Of a stretch of 64,000 nucleotides of DNA, positions 11,077 to 39,910 are shown piece after piece. The position numbers and the translations under genes were made by a program. The stretch is taken from positions 2,998,501-3,062,500 of the forward strand of contig CP126191.1 in the NCBI GenBank assembly GCA_030272155.1, read 5' to 3'. A model generated the notes under the pieces. The model was not told the DNA's origin and searched no databases. It worked only from the letters and a program-made list of their open reading frames with translations. This DNA is from Tetradesmus obliquus (taxonomy: Eukaryota; Chlorophyta; Chlorophyceae; Sphaeropleales; Scenedesmaceae). Each line of letters starts with the position of its first letter. Within the stretch, counting starts at the first letter, position 1.

Positions 11077-14000
11077 GGGGCGGCAGCGGCAGCAAGCTGG
11101 TCAAACGTTTTGGAGCGAGACTGGCTGTCGGTAGGTCAAAAGTCATGCCTGCAGTGAGCAACATGCTGCGGAGTGCAGCACAAGGACACTTGAGGCAAAA
11201 AGGGTAGCAGACTCTTCACCATGTCCTGTCTTGCTGTGATGTTGTGGCTCAAGCCCCAGCCATGCTGCCAATGCTCACCGTTGCCGTTGCTGTCCACCTT
11301 GATGCCATCAGGCTTGATGGATTGAGTCACAGCAAACACACGGCGGTTCTGCAGCCGCGGCATAGCGGAGCTGTCACCGCCGCTGCCGCTGCTGCTGCTG
11401 CTGCTGCTATCAGGGGCAACCACATCAAAAGCGTAGATGGTCTCAGCTCGTGGCTGTGTGTTCTCCTGCAGCAGTGACCGCGAGTGATGTACACAGCAGT
11501 TGCGTGTGACCAACCCGTCAACATGGCGAGAGAAGTGCAGCAGACGGACTAGGCAGTATGCTGTCAACAGCACACCTAATGATCATTGCTGCCCTGCAGC
11601 ACAACCCTCTGCAATAGATGCACTGGCAAAGCAGCGCTCCCACCATGTGCTCCAACTCAAACACCGCAGCCAACAGATAACAACACTATGGTAGCATCTG
11701 CAACATCACTAGTGCAGTACTGCAGGTCACCCTTGCTGCCGCCTTGCGTTTACTCACGCTTTCCTCGCCCGTGTCTGTCACATACAGCGTCTTGAAGTCT
11801 GGCGAAAACGCAAGCCCATTGCACATGGCAAAGTCCTCCGCCAGCACAGCCACAGCGCCAGTGGCCGGGTTGAAGGCATATACCCTGGCGCCCTGCTCAG
11901 GGGGTGGCCTGAAGTTCTGCTTGTAGCCGTACGGCGGGTCTGCGCAGCAGCAGGCATTCATGCATGCAAGGCTGGGTGTAGCCGGACTGCGCCCGCATCA
12001 TGCGTACATGATGTTGAGTGTGGAAAGGTGATTGACCGCTGCCCAGCGCGCTTGAATATTAGTTAGGTGGCACTGCAAACAGACACCCATGCTCCAAGCA
12101 ACGCACATGCAGCACTGCACGGCAAGGATATGGAAGCACCCAGCAACTTGAAGTGCGACAACCAGCTGCTCTGCTCAATGATACATTGTAGCAGCACAGT
12201 AGGCCCCTACCTGTGAACCAGATGCTGCCGTCACAGTACAGCACCACATCATTGGGTGAGTTGAACTGCCTGCCCTGGAAGCTGTCCAGCAGCACCTCAC
12301 TGCTCATGCTGCTCAGGTTGACCCTGTGGATGGCGGGAGCAACCTGCCCAATGCCCTGCAGCGCACGCAGCAGCAGCCGCAGCAGCAGCAGTATGCAGGA
12401 TGTTGTTGCCGCCAGATGAATAGCCATAACAGCTGGCTGCATTTGAGCTGGTGCAGCAGCAGCGCTGACCAAAACCATATTCGTTTGTGCGGACAACTTG
12501 CCAACAATCGCTAGCAGCCATTCAGCTTGAGCAAACTGGCAAGTGATGCAGTTGTGCCTTTTCAACAGGCAATGCGAGAGTGGCTACGTCTCTGCAAGCG
12601 CAGGCACAGGACAGCTGGGCAGCCACGCAGTGCTGCAGCACACAGCACATGCGCACCTGTGTCAGCAGCACAAAGGAGTCGTCAGAGCCTGGCCAGTTGG
12701 TGGCTCCATTAGGCATGGGCAGCTGCTTTGCCAGGTGCTGGGGCAGGTGCTCTACTGCGCCACATGCCACATCAAGCGTCTGCAGCTGCAGCATCAAACC
12801 AGAGCAAACAGGGCGTCGCCCCAGACATTGGGTGGTGGTTCATCACTGCATTGCAATGCAGTGCAGCTGCTGCCTGTTGGCCTCTGTGCAGGTGCTATGT
12901 TTTCTGGCAGCAACAAAGGCACTGCCAGCACGGAATGACAGCAGGAATGCACAGCTGGCACAGCGCAGCGTGCCGGCCAGCGCATTGCCCATCATGGTGA
13001 TGGCAGGGTGCGGATGCTGCACCACCTGCACTGGTGTGCAGTGTTGTGTCATGCCTCCTGTCTGCATTGGTGTGTTTGTACATGTTGGCGGCCTGTCACA
13101 GGCCTCACCTGAATGTACTGCTTGTCACAGGCCTCACCTGAATGTACTGCTTGTCACAGGCCTCACCTGAATGTACTGCTTGTCACAGGCCTCACCTGAA
13201 TGTACTGCTTGTCACAGGCCTCACCTGAATGTACTGCTTGTCGCTGTCTGTATTGCCCAGCCTATTGGAGACAAAGAACAGCTGCACAGCCGTGGTGGCA
13301 GCAGCAGCAGCAGCAGCAGAAGTGGCTCCATTATGACGAGCAAAGAATGCAGGCCTGCACCCTTGTTGTGCTGGCATGACAGCGAGACAGGCTGCTGCAG
13401 CGCATGCGCTGATGCATGCAATGCACCAGCGGTGCATGGACAGCCTGGACAGCCTTGACACAGTTCATCTACAACATAGCCGTGCTAAGCAACCGTCATA
13501 GTCCGCACAATGCGTGCACAGTTACTGCAACTGCACGCGCCAGCACAAGAGCAGCGGGTTGAAGCTGCAGGTACTGTCGGTTGCTAATGCATCATGCAGC
13601 GGGAGTGTTTGGCCAGCTGCAGCAAGGCCGGCTGTCAGGATCCGTACAACAGGTACCACATGCACTGCAACAATGTTGTGTCTGCACTGCAGGTGCTACC
13701 ACAAGCAGCGGACTGCAGCTGCAGGTGGCCTTGCTGCTAGATAGCAGCTGTAGCTGCCCAATCATTGCATTGAATGCAGCAGCACAGTTAGTCCTGGCCT
13801 GCTGAGGCTGCCCACCTTGTCCAGCTTTTCCAGATACACAGGCGCCTCATGTGCAAATGCGTAGTCCCTCTCGGCTGCCACGCGCACAGGCTGCGAGGCG
13901 TCTATGATGCTGTTGAAGGCAGCATCTGCCACTTCATAGCTGTCGCTGTACTTGTTGCTGAAGGTCTTTTGCTGGTCCCTGCTTGCATTTGGGATGGCAT

Positions 14001-14423
14001 CACTGCCCAGGGGTGCAAGGGCAGCCATGCTTGGTGCTGGCCGGCCGGCTAGCCTGCGGTTGCGTGGTGTGCAAGGGCAGGCTATCTGTGCCAGCACGCA
14101 CAGGAATGTAATACCACAGGAGGCCAACAGCGACCACCCCTGTGTAATGAATGCCTGATGGTTTCGGCACGTCTTGCAATTAGTTGTGTGCTACAAATGC
14201 ACAACCTGTCAACAGCAGCATGCCAGGTTCGTGCAGAGCTGCTTCTATTCAACTGTCGTCCAAAGTTAGCAGCTGCACGGGCTCGACACAACTCAAAATC
14301 AAATTTACACTTTAACAAGTTCACGTGGCTGTAACAACCACTGTATGCGGTTGTCGCAGCTGATATTCCTGTGTGACTCACCTGGTACACCTTGGACCTC
14401 CGCACTTCTGGCACACGTAGCAT
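10852..14423 (-). CDS. SMP-30/gluconolactonase-type lactonase with N-terminal signal anchor
   Basis: Eight exons join in phase: 14423-14382, 14139-13816, 13281-13225, 12785-12657, 12355-12211, 11939-11758, 11465-11279, 11027-10852, giving 413 residues. A hydrophobic segment (residues about 15-32) after a short basic N-terminus suggests a signal anchor or secretion signal. The six-bladed propeller signatures of lactonases follow: EAPVYLEKLDKLFFVSNRL, PMPNGATNW, FNSPNDVVLYCDGSIWFT, NGLAFSPDFKTLYVTDT and QSIKPDGIKVDSNGN. The Asn and Asp of SPNDV, MCNGL and GIKVD are the expected metal ligands. By family it hydrolyses a sugar or aldono-lactone with a divalent metal; the substrate is not predictable. 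Exon 3 is 57 nt and its donor edge is tandemly amplified. The exon 4 acceptor could also lie 6 nt further in. Confidence 0.87.
13095..13239 (-). repeat. Five 29-bp copies of the lactonase exon 3 donor edge
   Basis: Five head-to-tail 29-bp units are identical by eye. Each holds, on the minus strand, the last 15 nt of exon 3 (reading KQYIQ) and its gtgagg donor. The real junction is in the rightmost unit (13225). The other four donors follow in the intron at 29-nt steps. Confidence 0.96.
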
Positions 14424-14802
14424 AGCAGCTCTCGCACGAGCAACATAGCATTACTTTCTAAGGTTTCCATACGAAACATCTTATCATACAGTGCGTCTCT
14501 GCGGCGTAGCCCGCAACTCTATCAAAGCAGGCGGTACAGGCTGTGGCAGCACCTGCTGGCTGGCTCTGGATGCACTGGAAGCGACCACCGTAATCTGTGA
14601 TCGATGCCAGTGGATCACCCTGGCTCGTATCTTTACAATGTAGCTATGTACATAGTCTACCCTGCCCAAACGTTCAACGTTCAACTTGCAATATGTGGCA
14701 CAAGTCCTTTGCCACGTCACATCACGCTCAACTTCCAACTGACATGCAATGCAAGATGACCACGACTGCCTGCGGCAGTCAACCTGTAGCACACACGCCT
14801 CA
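14424..14802. other. Intergenic spacer between lactonase 5' end and giant gene 3' end
   Basis: 379 bp between two genes on the same strand. On the minus strand a TGTAA occurs at about 14636-14640, some 165 nt past the giant gene's stop, a plausible poly(A) signal. The lactonase promoter must lie here, but no TATA box is evident. Confidence 0.45.
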
Positions 14803-30943
<16,141 letters not shown>

Positions 30944-31953
30944 AGCGTTTTGCAATTACATTGCTTAGGAGGTGCCGAAATAGTATGGGCAAATGAGCAC
31001 TGCAGCCGAAAGGCAGGGATGGGAACAGCGCACGTGCACCAACTGCACGCAGATTGTGGAATGTAGCCGCCTGTACGTGTACAGGCGTTAGACAAGGACG
31101 AAACTGAACTGATGGCAAGAATTACACACGTTCGCATGGCCGCGTTCGTCGGGGCTTCCTAACGCCAGCCGTCTATCTGTGCTGGGCGGGTGCAAGTTCG
31201 GCGGGATCCTACAACGATCCTAGTGCGAAATTCAAGATCACAGTGTGCGGCACGATCATTCTTTGTGCTCAGGATATGTTGTTTGACACGTCGTCCATGC
31301 GCTTCACACAAGCGAGCTTCATCCCCGCAAGATCCCGCGCAGCTGCTGATGTGGTTTTGCCACATGAAAAACCTGCAGAGTTGGGAACGACAGCTTGGTA
31401 TCAGACAGGACTATACCATGCTCTGCAATCGCCATGGGCGTGAAACAGTGGAACTAGGGTCACCTTCCTGAGGTGAGGTGTAAGTGCCTTGTTATGTTTG
31501 GCTTTTTCAAACCATCACTCATCCTGAACGTAGCTTGTGTCACCTAGGAAATTCGGTACCGCATACTGTTCAGCAGGTGAATCATGTCTCACCATATGAT
31601 CATGGAAGCTAGGTCTGTGGCTCCAGTCGACCTTGCACGTGGTTGAGAGCAACAGAGCAACAGAGCACCTTGATCAGCGTCATGAGCACCTTGATAGCGT
31701 CGTCACCACAAGCTCAGGCTGGACGCAGTTACAGGAAGTCCTCATGCACTGCTGACCCCGGTAAGTGCACGCCCGGTGCGCAGCCGGCAGCTCTCCATGC
31801 AGCGCCACCCATCCTTGCTCAACGTCTGCACCAAGGCAACAAGCAATGCAATCATGCTGCAACCAAGTTTGTCAACTGATATGCTTGTTCAGTACTCGTA
31901 TACCCCTTGCACGCTCGCCCCCACACTCCACACTCACACCTCCTCCGCAGCCC
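30944..31953. other. Intergenic region: giant-gene promoter side and Derlin 3' flank
   Basis: About 1 kb. No convincing gene is seen on either strand. A short imperfect direct repeat (gagcaacagagcaacagagcacc, then gagcaccttgat twice) lies at 31647-31696. A minus-strand TGTAA near 31724 is about 230 nt after the Derlin stop. Confidence 0.5.
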
Positions 31954-34335
31954 TCAATCTGCATGCGGCCTGGCTCCATGCGCTTCCGCCCAGTAGTCTC
32001 TCCCGTCAACTGCTGGGTGTTGTTCGTGCATCTGCCGCAGCTCCTGCTCCAGCCGCCCCTCACCATTTGCCGGCTGCTGCTGCTCCTGCTGCTGCTGCTG
32101 CTGCTCCTGCAGCTCGTCTGCCGCAAACTGCTGCATGCCCTCCTCTGCAGCTGGCCTGATCGGTTCGTCCACTGGAAAGACTGCCTGGATGAAGCCGGGG
32201 GTCTTCAGCGGCCGCCTGCCAGTCATGCGCGGGTACACGTCTTCCAGGAAGTAGTACGCGTGACCTGCAGCAAAGGAGGTTGCGGCAACAACAGCAGCAG
32301 CAGCACATAGGCAGAGAAGCTGAAAGTCGGTGCTATGAAAACGGCTGAGAGCCAGCTTTACCTTGTGCAAACGGGTGTCTGGGACACATCACCTGCCATC
32401 TCAAGACAACCCAAGCCGCATGGCGACAAAAGCACAAACTCCATTCCCCTTGAAAGCTATGAGGCCCTCTAACTCCAGCCTCTGCTGATGCTGCTGTTGC
32501 TGTACTGCCCACCGCTGTGAACACTGCTGTACACCTGATACCCAAGCCCAGCCGTCCCCAGCTAGTGACATTTCTGCCTATGATGCCCCTGAAGAGAACC
32601 TACTGCTGCTGCTGCTGCTGCTCTAGCCATACACTGCCACTCACCCGCCACCATGCCCAGCAGGTCCACCTTGGGGCTGCTGCCCAGCATCACGCTGAAC
32701 GCCAGCAGCACCCACGGCAGGTACGGCGCAGTGAAGTTGAAGATGCCCAGGAAGCTCAGATTCACATACTGGTGGCGCCGCCCCCACACGTACACCATCA
32801 TGAAGGTGAGGCTGCTGCCCAGGAACTCGATGGCCACAAAGGGGGCCAGCGAGGTCAGCAGCGCGCCGCCCAGCAGCAGCATCCACAGGAAGTCCGCGCT
32901 GCGGCCGCGGAAGGAGCCTGCAGGAAAGGGTGCGGGTGGTGTTTGTAGGATGTGTGTGCAGAGAGATGCTTGCAGGAAAGGTGAGGGTTGAGTATGCGTG
33001 CGAGGGGCGCTGCAGGGCATGCATCGAGTTCGTGCGAGCTGTATGCATGCGAGCAAAGTCTGCTGTTGAAAAGACAGCTGGGTTGCGTGGCAGCGCCAGT
33101 GGTGAGACCACACAAGCAGCCAGGGGATAACGCTGCTGCACTACGTGCGCTGCAGGAGGCCTTCAGCTGTTCCTCAGACACCACTGCCCAAGCCAGCTTG
33201 TAGACGGTGCCTGCAACTGCTGCTGTTTTGCCGGCTCAACCAATGAAGCGGTTGCTGCAAATATGCTGTTGCTGCTGCTGCTCCCGCTACTGCTCCCGCT
33301 GCTGCTCCTGCTACTGACGCACACTGCGGCACGCTGCGCTGCTGCTGCTGCTGCTGCTGCCATCAACCGCTGGGCCAGCTGTGCTGCCTGCCTGCCTGCC
33401 CATCAGCGCAGCAGCCTGCTGCTCACCCTCCTCTAGCGACTTGCAGTACTTCACAAGGAAGAACATGTGGAACACAAAGTCGAGGCCTGCAGCGCAAAAA
33501 AACAGGGTTTAACATTGCATAAAATCAGAAAACCAGCAGATGTTGACGAATGTGCTGGTGCTGGTGGCAGTGCAAGCCAGGGAGCTGCATGCGAGAGCGC
33601 ACAGTGATGTGGTCTAGCTACCTGGCCCTGCGGACCTTGCATCTCTGCAGCAGTACCCTGCTGATGCTCCTGGCAATTTGATTATGCTGGCACTGCCGTT
33701 GATCAAGTTGCTGCGAACATGGACCCAGACCAATTGCTTGTGTAAGAAGGTAAAGGTAGCAGCGGCTCACCCAAGTTGCCAAAGAAGAAGAAGTTTGTCA
33801 ACAGCCGCCATATCTCGCCCTTCTTGAAGATAAGATGAGAATTGAAGTACACGTTGAAGGGTGTGATGATCTGTGATGCCAGCACAAACACACAACCGTG
33901 AACACACCAGCGACAGTGCGATCAATTGCAGCAGCAAGGCACAGGCAGGTCGTGCAGCAACAGATACAGCATTGCTGAGGGCAGTCGCTGCACTGACAGC
34001 CCCTTCCTGCTGCATACATTGGGTCCACATAAGTACGTAAACCTTTCTCACCTCTAGAGCACAGGCTGCCGTTGTCAGAAACGATAAGGTCACATAGTAC
34101 CTGGTGATGATGGGCAGCTGCAGCACACAGGAACAAGTCAGCCTCCTACCGGGCAGAGCTGCCGAGAGTACGCCCAAGAACGCAGAAAGTCAGCGCTTAC
34201 CGACTTGTACCACTCGTCTGGAGACTGCGTGCAGCAAGACAAGCAGGTGCAGAGTCCGTGTTCAGCGTAAGCGAGCCTTGCCAGACACTACCATCGTCAC
34301 GCCCAACTCCAAAAGTAACGCAATAAACGTACCAT
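31954..34335 (-). CDS. Derlin (Der1-like ER-associated degradation protein)
   Basis: Rhomboid-like pseudoprotease of the ER membrane that helps retrotranslocate misfolded proteins in ERAD. Seven exons join in phase: 34335-34333, 34224-34201, 34117-34052, 33870-33771, 33486-33427, 32917-32645, 32264-31954, giving 278 residues. The protein begins M/SPDEWYKS/LPIITRYYVTLSF, followed by ITPFNVYFN, IWRLLTNFFFFG, LDFVFHMFFLVKYCKSLEEG, SFRGRSADFLWM, VYVWGRR, PYLPWVLLAFSVMLG and HAYYFLEDVYP, all family hallmarks. The first coding exon would be just the ATG, followed by gtacgt; this is inferred from the lack of any other start. The C-terminal tail is Q-rich and lacks an obvious SHP (p97-binding) motif. 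The gene shares an upstream region with the divergent capping-enzyme gene. Confidence 0.93.
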
Positions 34336-34935
34336 GGTGCAGGCCGCTGCTGGCCCAAAGCCAAGCAGTCGTTCACAGGTGAGCTTCTCGACGATGCACA
34401 AGTGTCCCAGCAGACCCCTAGAAACCAGCGACACCGCAAATACTTAAGCAGCAATAACTAAAAGTACAACGATAGCAAGGATCACGGCTGTGGCAAGCAA
34501 AAGCCGATCCAAAAACAAGTTCTGCAATGTGCGTAGGGCAGCTGTACACAATCCAGGTGTGATTGACTTATGCTCTGCTGCTGATAAACCATTCAACTCT
34601 GCTGGTGACCCACCAGCTGTTATTAGCTGATGTCATGACACAAAGTGGCTGTTGCTCCGTGCTGACACCGGCTGACAAGTGCCTCAACGTTGGTGACATG
34701 ATCATATATTTTTGTTTCGTTGATGGCCCTGCTGAGGCAGCCTGCCCTCATAATCGGACACAATCAAGGCTGGCAGCACCGGCACTGCTGTGTACAACTG
34801 GGTAGTGATCGAATTGTAAGCACGTTTCAACGCATTTGACTCCCATTTATTGCTGAACAGAGCATCTGCTGGCGGCAAGACGCCGCTGCATCGGTCACAA
34901 CCAGCTGCTGCAGCAGCAGTGCCAGCAGCCTCAGC
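34336..34935. promoter_or_regulatory. Divergent promoter region between Derlin and MePCE genes
   Basis: 600 bp separate two divergent start codons. No strong TATA box or repeated operator-like motif is apparent. The sequence holds only short non-coding ORFs. Confidence 0.4.
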
Positions 34936-36996
34936 ATGGCTGCAGACAGGGCTGTGGAGTTTAACCAGCAGCTTGAAGAACACAGGAGCAACCTAACAGC
35001 CAACCAGCTGAAAAGGGCGCGCAAGAAGCGGGCAAAGCTGTTTCAGCAGGTGAGGAGGCAGATGAAGCGGCTTCAAACCCCTGTTTGGCAATGCAGCTGC
35101 ATTCGTCGCAACACGCATGCGTCCATACACAACGGCTGCTGCACTGCTTCACCTGCACATCTTGCTGTGCTGTTCTTACGCATGCATCTATGTGCCTGTA
35201 TCTTTGCTGTCGCCTGCAGGCACTGACAGCCAGCCTAGCACACGGCTGCCAGCCTGCAGCCAAGCGCACCAAGTTTTCAGACGACGAGTGGCCAGAGCCA
35301 TCCATGTCTTCCCAGCTGCAGGACGGCAGCACCTGCAAGCAGCAGCAGCAGCAGCAGCAGGACGACAGCCTGTGTCATACTGCAGAGGGCAGGCTTGCTC
35401 AACATGAAGCGGAGCTAGGCAGCACGCTTTCTGGCACGGCTGCACAGCAAGCCGCTGCCGCTGCTGCAGGCAGCCATGTAGAGCAGCAGCAGCAGCAGGG
35501 GAAGAAGCGTCGCAGCAAACACCGCAAGCCGCCGCTTGCAGGCCTCAAGCTGCTGCAGCCGCGCAGTGGCAGTAGCCAGCAGGTTGACTTCAGAGCAGGT
35601 GGTAGCGCCAGGCACGCAGCAGACATGTCTGATGTGTGGAAGGCACTGCAGCATCAAGCGCTCTCACAGCAGCAGCAGCCAGAGCAGTCGCTTGGTGACT
35701 GTGCTGCCAGCGCTGCAGCAGCAGGTGCCTCGCTCGATACAAGCGACACTCAGCAGCTGGCGACGCCAGCAGCAGCAGCCGCCGCCGCAGCAGCAGCAGC
35801 AGCAGCAGGAGTTGCAGGCAGCAGCAGCCATCCTTGGGCCTGTGGCAGCGCCAGCATCGGCCCCTGCAGGACAGACATGTCTGGAGAGCTCGCTGTCATC
35901 AAGCAGGAGCTCAGCAGCAACGGCAGCGTGGACCATGCCAGCTGCAACAGCAGCATGATGCATCTGGCTATGCCAGGGCCCAGCAGCAGCTACGACGCCG
36001 GCAGCAGCCACAGCAGGAGCATGGAGCAGCAGCAGCAGCAGTTGCAGCAGGAGGACAGTGCGGCGGTGCAGCAGCAGCAGCAGCGCAAGAAGCAGCGGCC
36101 TAGCTTCCAGTATGGCAACTACCACCACTACTACGGCTACCGCATAGGGCCTAGTGGCTTTGAGGATGCACGGCTCAAGGTGGGCAGGGGCAGCAGCAGC
36201 TGTTGCAGTTGCACATATGCTGTGCTGCTGTCACATCTGTTGCATGTTGCGCTGCTACTGCTGTGGGGTGGGTAGCGCATCATGGCAGCCGCCACGGTCG
36301 CACGTCTGGAGACAAACACAGCAAGTGTTGCAATTCCACTTGCCTCCGCGGCACCAGCAGCTGATGCTATCCCGCTGCGCGTGCTGTTGCTGCTGCTGCT
36401 GCTGCTGCCAGGTGCTGGACCCCTCTTGGTTCAGGGGCGCTGACGTGCTTGATGTGGGCTGCAACGAGGGCCTGCTCAGCCTGGCCCTGGCGGTGGGCTG
36501 CTGCTGCCGCAGCATGACTGGCGTGGACATAGACCCGGCACTGGTGGCCAAGGCGTGCACCAACCTTAGCAGGACACGCAGCGAGCTGACGCAGCAGATG
36601 CGGGCGGCAGTTGCAGCCAGGTGGGTGCGGAGGCGCAGGTAGAGCAGCTGCCTAAGCAGTGTTGTTTCAGGTTTGTTGGCACCATGGGCAGCGGGGCAGC
36701 TGTCCAATGGATACTGCTTAGCAGCAGCAGCAGCAGCAGCAGCTCTATTTCTTGTGCACTGACGCTGGCATGTTATTGAGCGATGGTGCTCCAGATGCAG
36801 TGTCATAATCGCTGCTTGTTGTTGCCTTGCAGGGACGCCTATGCAAGCAGCCGCAGGCTTGCATTGCCGCCCCCGCAGGCGGCACAGCCAGCTGCAGCTG
36901 CACTTGACGGTCCTCTTAGTATAGTTGCAGCATCAAGCGCTGCACTGCTTGGCAACAGCAGCACAGCAGCCGGGCGGCAGCAGCCGCAGCAGCTGG

Positions 36997-37030
<34 letters not shown>

Positions 37031-37942
37031 CCCACAGCCAGAACAGCAGCAGGAACAGGAGCAGCTTGATGCACAGCAGCAGCAGTCACATCCACAACAG
37101 CAGCAGCAGCAGTGGCAGGACCAGCGGGATCAGTTTCGGCAGCTGACGGCCCGTGTGCAGCAGCTGTCTGCGCAGATTAAGGCGCTGACGCGTGTGGGGT
37201 TCAAGGCCGGCAACTGGCTGGAGCAGGGCTGTGCCAGCAACAAGTACGAGGTGGTCACCTGCTTCAGCGTGAGCAAGTGGGTGCACCTCAACTGGGGGGA
37301 TGACGGGCTCATGAGGCTCTTCCACAAGTTCTACAGGTGGGTCTGGCTGCTTTAATTTCTTCTTCTGATGGGTATCACCCTCGATTTCAGCGGCAACCTT
37401 TTGCGGCAGTGGTGGCAGTGGTTGTATCACTTGTGCTGAGGGCAGCAGCGTGTGCTGTGCACTACACGCTTGTGCTCGTCATCACTGTGTAACCAGTGCA
37501 TGTTGTCTGCTGTCATGCTGCTGGGAAGGCAGGTTGCTGCTGGTGGTTTGTGGCGGTCCATCATCGCATCAGTTTTGTCTGGGGAGTGCGCACGCGCACT
37601 GTCTCTGAATCTGTGCCTTCGGACTGCCTGTCTTGCGTGGTCACCTTTCCTGCAAGCAGGTGCCTCGCGCCTGGTGGCCTGCTGGTGCTGGAGCCGCAGC
37701 CATGGAAGTCCTACCAGGCAGCAGTGCACAAGCAGGGCGGCACCTCCGCGCCCTTCTACAAGCCAGAGCAGCTGAAGCTGCGGCCAGAGGGCTTTGTGGG
37801 CTTCCTCACGCAGCGGGTGGGGTTCGAACTGGTGCAGCAGCTGAGCGCAGTGTCGCAGGCAGCAGGGCCTGGCGCTGTGCCGGTCAAGGGCTTTGACCGG
37901 CCTATCCTGGTGCTGCGCAAGCCAGCAGCGCTGGCCAACTGA
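34936..37942 (+). CDS. MePCE/Bin3-type RNA gamma-methylphosphate capping enzyme
   Basis: S-adenosylmethionine-dependent enzyme that methylates the 5' gamma-phosphate of 7SK- or U6-like RNA in the nucleus. Five exons join in phase: 34936-35049, 35220-36179, 36412-36620, 36833-37336, 37660-37942, giving 689 residues. After a basic N-terminus ([14 protein letters not shown]) and about 300 low-complexity Q/A/S residues come [17 protein letters not shown], the SAM-binding [16 protein letters not shown] (about 368-383), [12 protein letters not shown], then, after a second Q-rich insert, [31 protein letters not shown] and [17 protein letters not shown]. The order matches human MEPCE. Gln-rich inserts enlarge it relative to plant members. 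A TGTAA at 38101, 159 nt after the stop, is a likely poly(A) signal. Confidence 0.94.
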
Positions 37943-38705
37943 TGGGTGTTGCCTTGTGTGCGCGTGTGGCTCGATCCGGCTGGACATTCGCTCGGGAGTT
38001 TTACTTTGGTTGCATCTTGTGGCTTGCTATCGGGTTCTCATAATATGTGAGCTGAAAGAGGGGCAAGTGACTCACTCTAGGGTGATAGCTTGCCCACCCC
38101 TGTAAAAGACCTCTCTCCCGGCTGGACTGGCGACAGCAGGGGCAGCTTGATTGGCACTGACTGCCTTGTACGCCTTGGTTGGTGCTGCAGCGGTTACTGG
38201 GCGTGCTGATTTGGTTCATCGTGCCATGTGCTGGTTGCTGTCAGGGGGCAAATTGTACGATGATCATGCTGCTGGGAACAGCAGCAGCAGCAGCAGCAGA
38301 GCAGGGTTGTTGTAACCTACTGACTGACTGACCATGAATTTACCACAGCTCATCAGTGCCAGTGTCCGTGTATGTACGTCACATTGGTGCTGTTATACGT
38401 CTATCGGCTCATCTTTTCACCTTTGCCACAGCACCACGCAAACGCGCCTGTGTTTCCCGCTCGTTGGTTGCTGTCATATTTTTGCAACAGCAAGCCGAAA
38501 TCTATACTTTCAACACATTATAAACAAGGGTCTGATTGTTCGTTGCACGAAACGCCCGATGTGGACACGCTGCTGACGCTGGTTTGTACTGGCTGTTGCT
38601 GAAAGGGTGATGCACGGACAGGCATGCGAGCCTGGGACCGTCGTTAACACTTTACTGCACGAAACGCTTCTTTGTTGCGCTTGACGGCAGACTGGCTTGC
38701 ACGTG
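37943..38705. other. Intergenic region upstream of the glycosyltransferase gene
   Basis: It holds the MePCE 3' flank (TGTAA at 38101) and a TATAAA at 38519-38524, 182 bp before the next ATG, as a weak promoter candidate. A short CAG run lies at 38281-38300. No gene is recognised. Confidence 0.45.
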
Positions 38706-39864
38706 ATGCCGAAGCTCAGCAAGCTTGCTGCTCGAGCAGAGCGTTTGAGATGGCAGGCCCAAGAGCTAATACAGGCTCTGTTCACCATTCGCATAGTGCT
38801 TCTGGTGTTAGCAGCAACTGTTCTATGGAGCAGTGGCAGCTTCATACACAGCACATGCAGCAGTGTCCCTAGCACTTCAGCAGCAGCAACCAGCAACCAC
38901 CACGTTGCGCCGGAGCAGCAGCAGCTATCAGCTGGGCATGCAGCAGCAGCAGCTACAACCGGACCTGGGAGAGTCATACAGCATACCAGCGCAGTGTACA
39001 GCGATGTGCCTGGCTATGCTGGGCCACCATATATCCTGCCCAGGTTCATCCATCAAACAGTTGAGGACAGGACGACGATGTCTTGCCAAGTACGGGAGAG
39101 CGTCCAGACCTGGATTGACATGAACCCTGGGTACGTTCACCGGCTATACGATGCCCGCGACCGCCTGGAGTTTGTGCAGCAGCACTACCCGCAGCTGTTG
39201 GACCTGTTCCAGGCGCTGCCAACAAATGTGGAGCGAGCAGATTTCTGGCGCTACCTGGCCCTGCACAAGCTCGGCGGCGTGTATGCAGACAGCGACGTGC
39301 GCTGCATGCAGCCAATCAGCAGCTGGAACGCAGAGCACGGGCACGATGCAGCGCTGCTGGCTGGCATCGCCAAGCGCACGCTGCATGGCTACACGATCGA
39401 GTTCAACCAGTTTGTGATGGCAGCGATGCCTGGCCACCCAGTCATGGCCTCCATGCCGGTAGTCATCGCCAGCAACTTCGCATCATCGTTCCTGCGAGGG
39501 CGTGCGGTCAGCGACCAAGGACTCTTCCATGATGCAGGCGTGCTGGGGCGCACTGGGCCTGGCGCCTTCACAGCAGCGCTGCGGCACTACAACGAGCGCG
39601 TGGGCGGCCACTGGCCTATCAACTCCACGCGCGCAGACCAGCTGGGAGGAATTCTGTTTGGCACGGTGCGTGCCATGCCCAAGTTCGTGCTGGGTATGGG
39701 CTGGGAGACGATTGACTTCAGCATGACCTGTGACCAGGTCAAGCAGCAGGTGCGGCCGGAGGCGTACATCTGCCACCAGTTCTTTGGCACCTGGAAGAAG
39801 CAGCCGGAGGTGGCCACCAACCTCACATACAGCGGCTGCGCGCCTGGTCTGCGCTACGCAGAGC

Positions 39865-39910
<46 letters not shown>

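Noticed and set aside
13095-13239. CRISPR-like array (29-bp repeats)
   Set aside because: The units are directly head to tail without spacers and contain an exon-intron junction in a nuclear gene.
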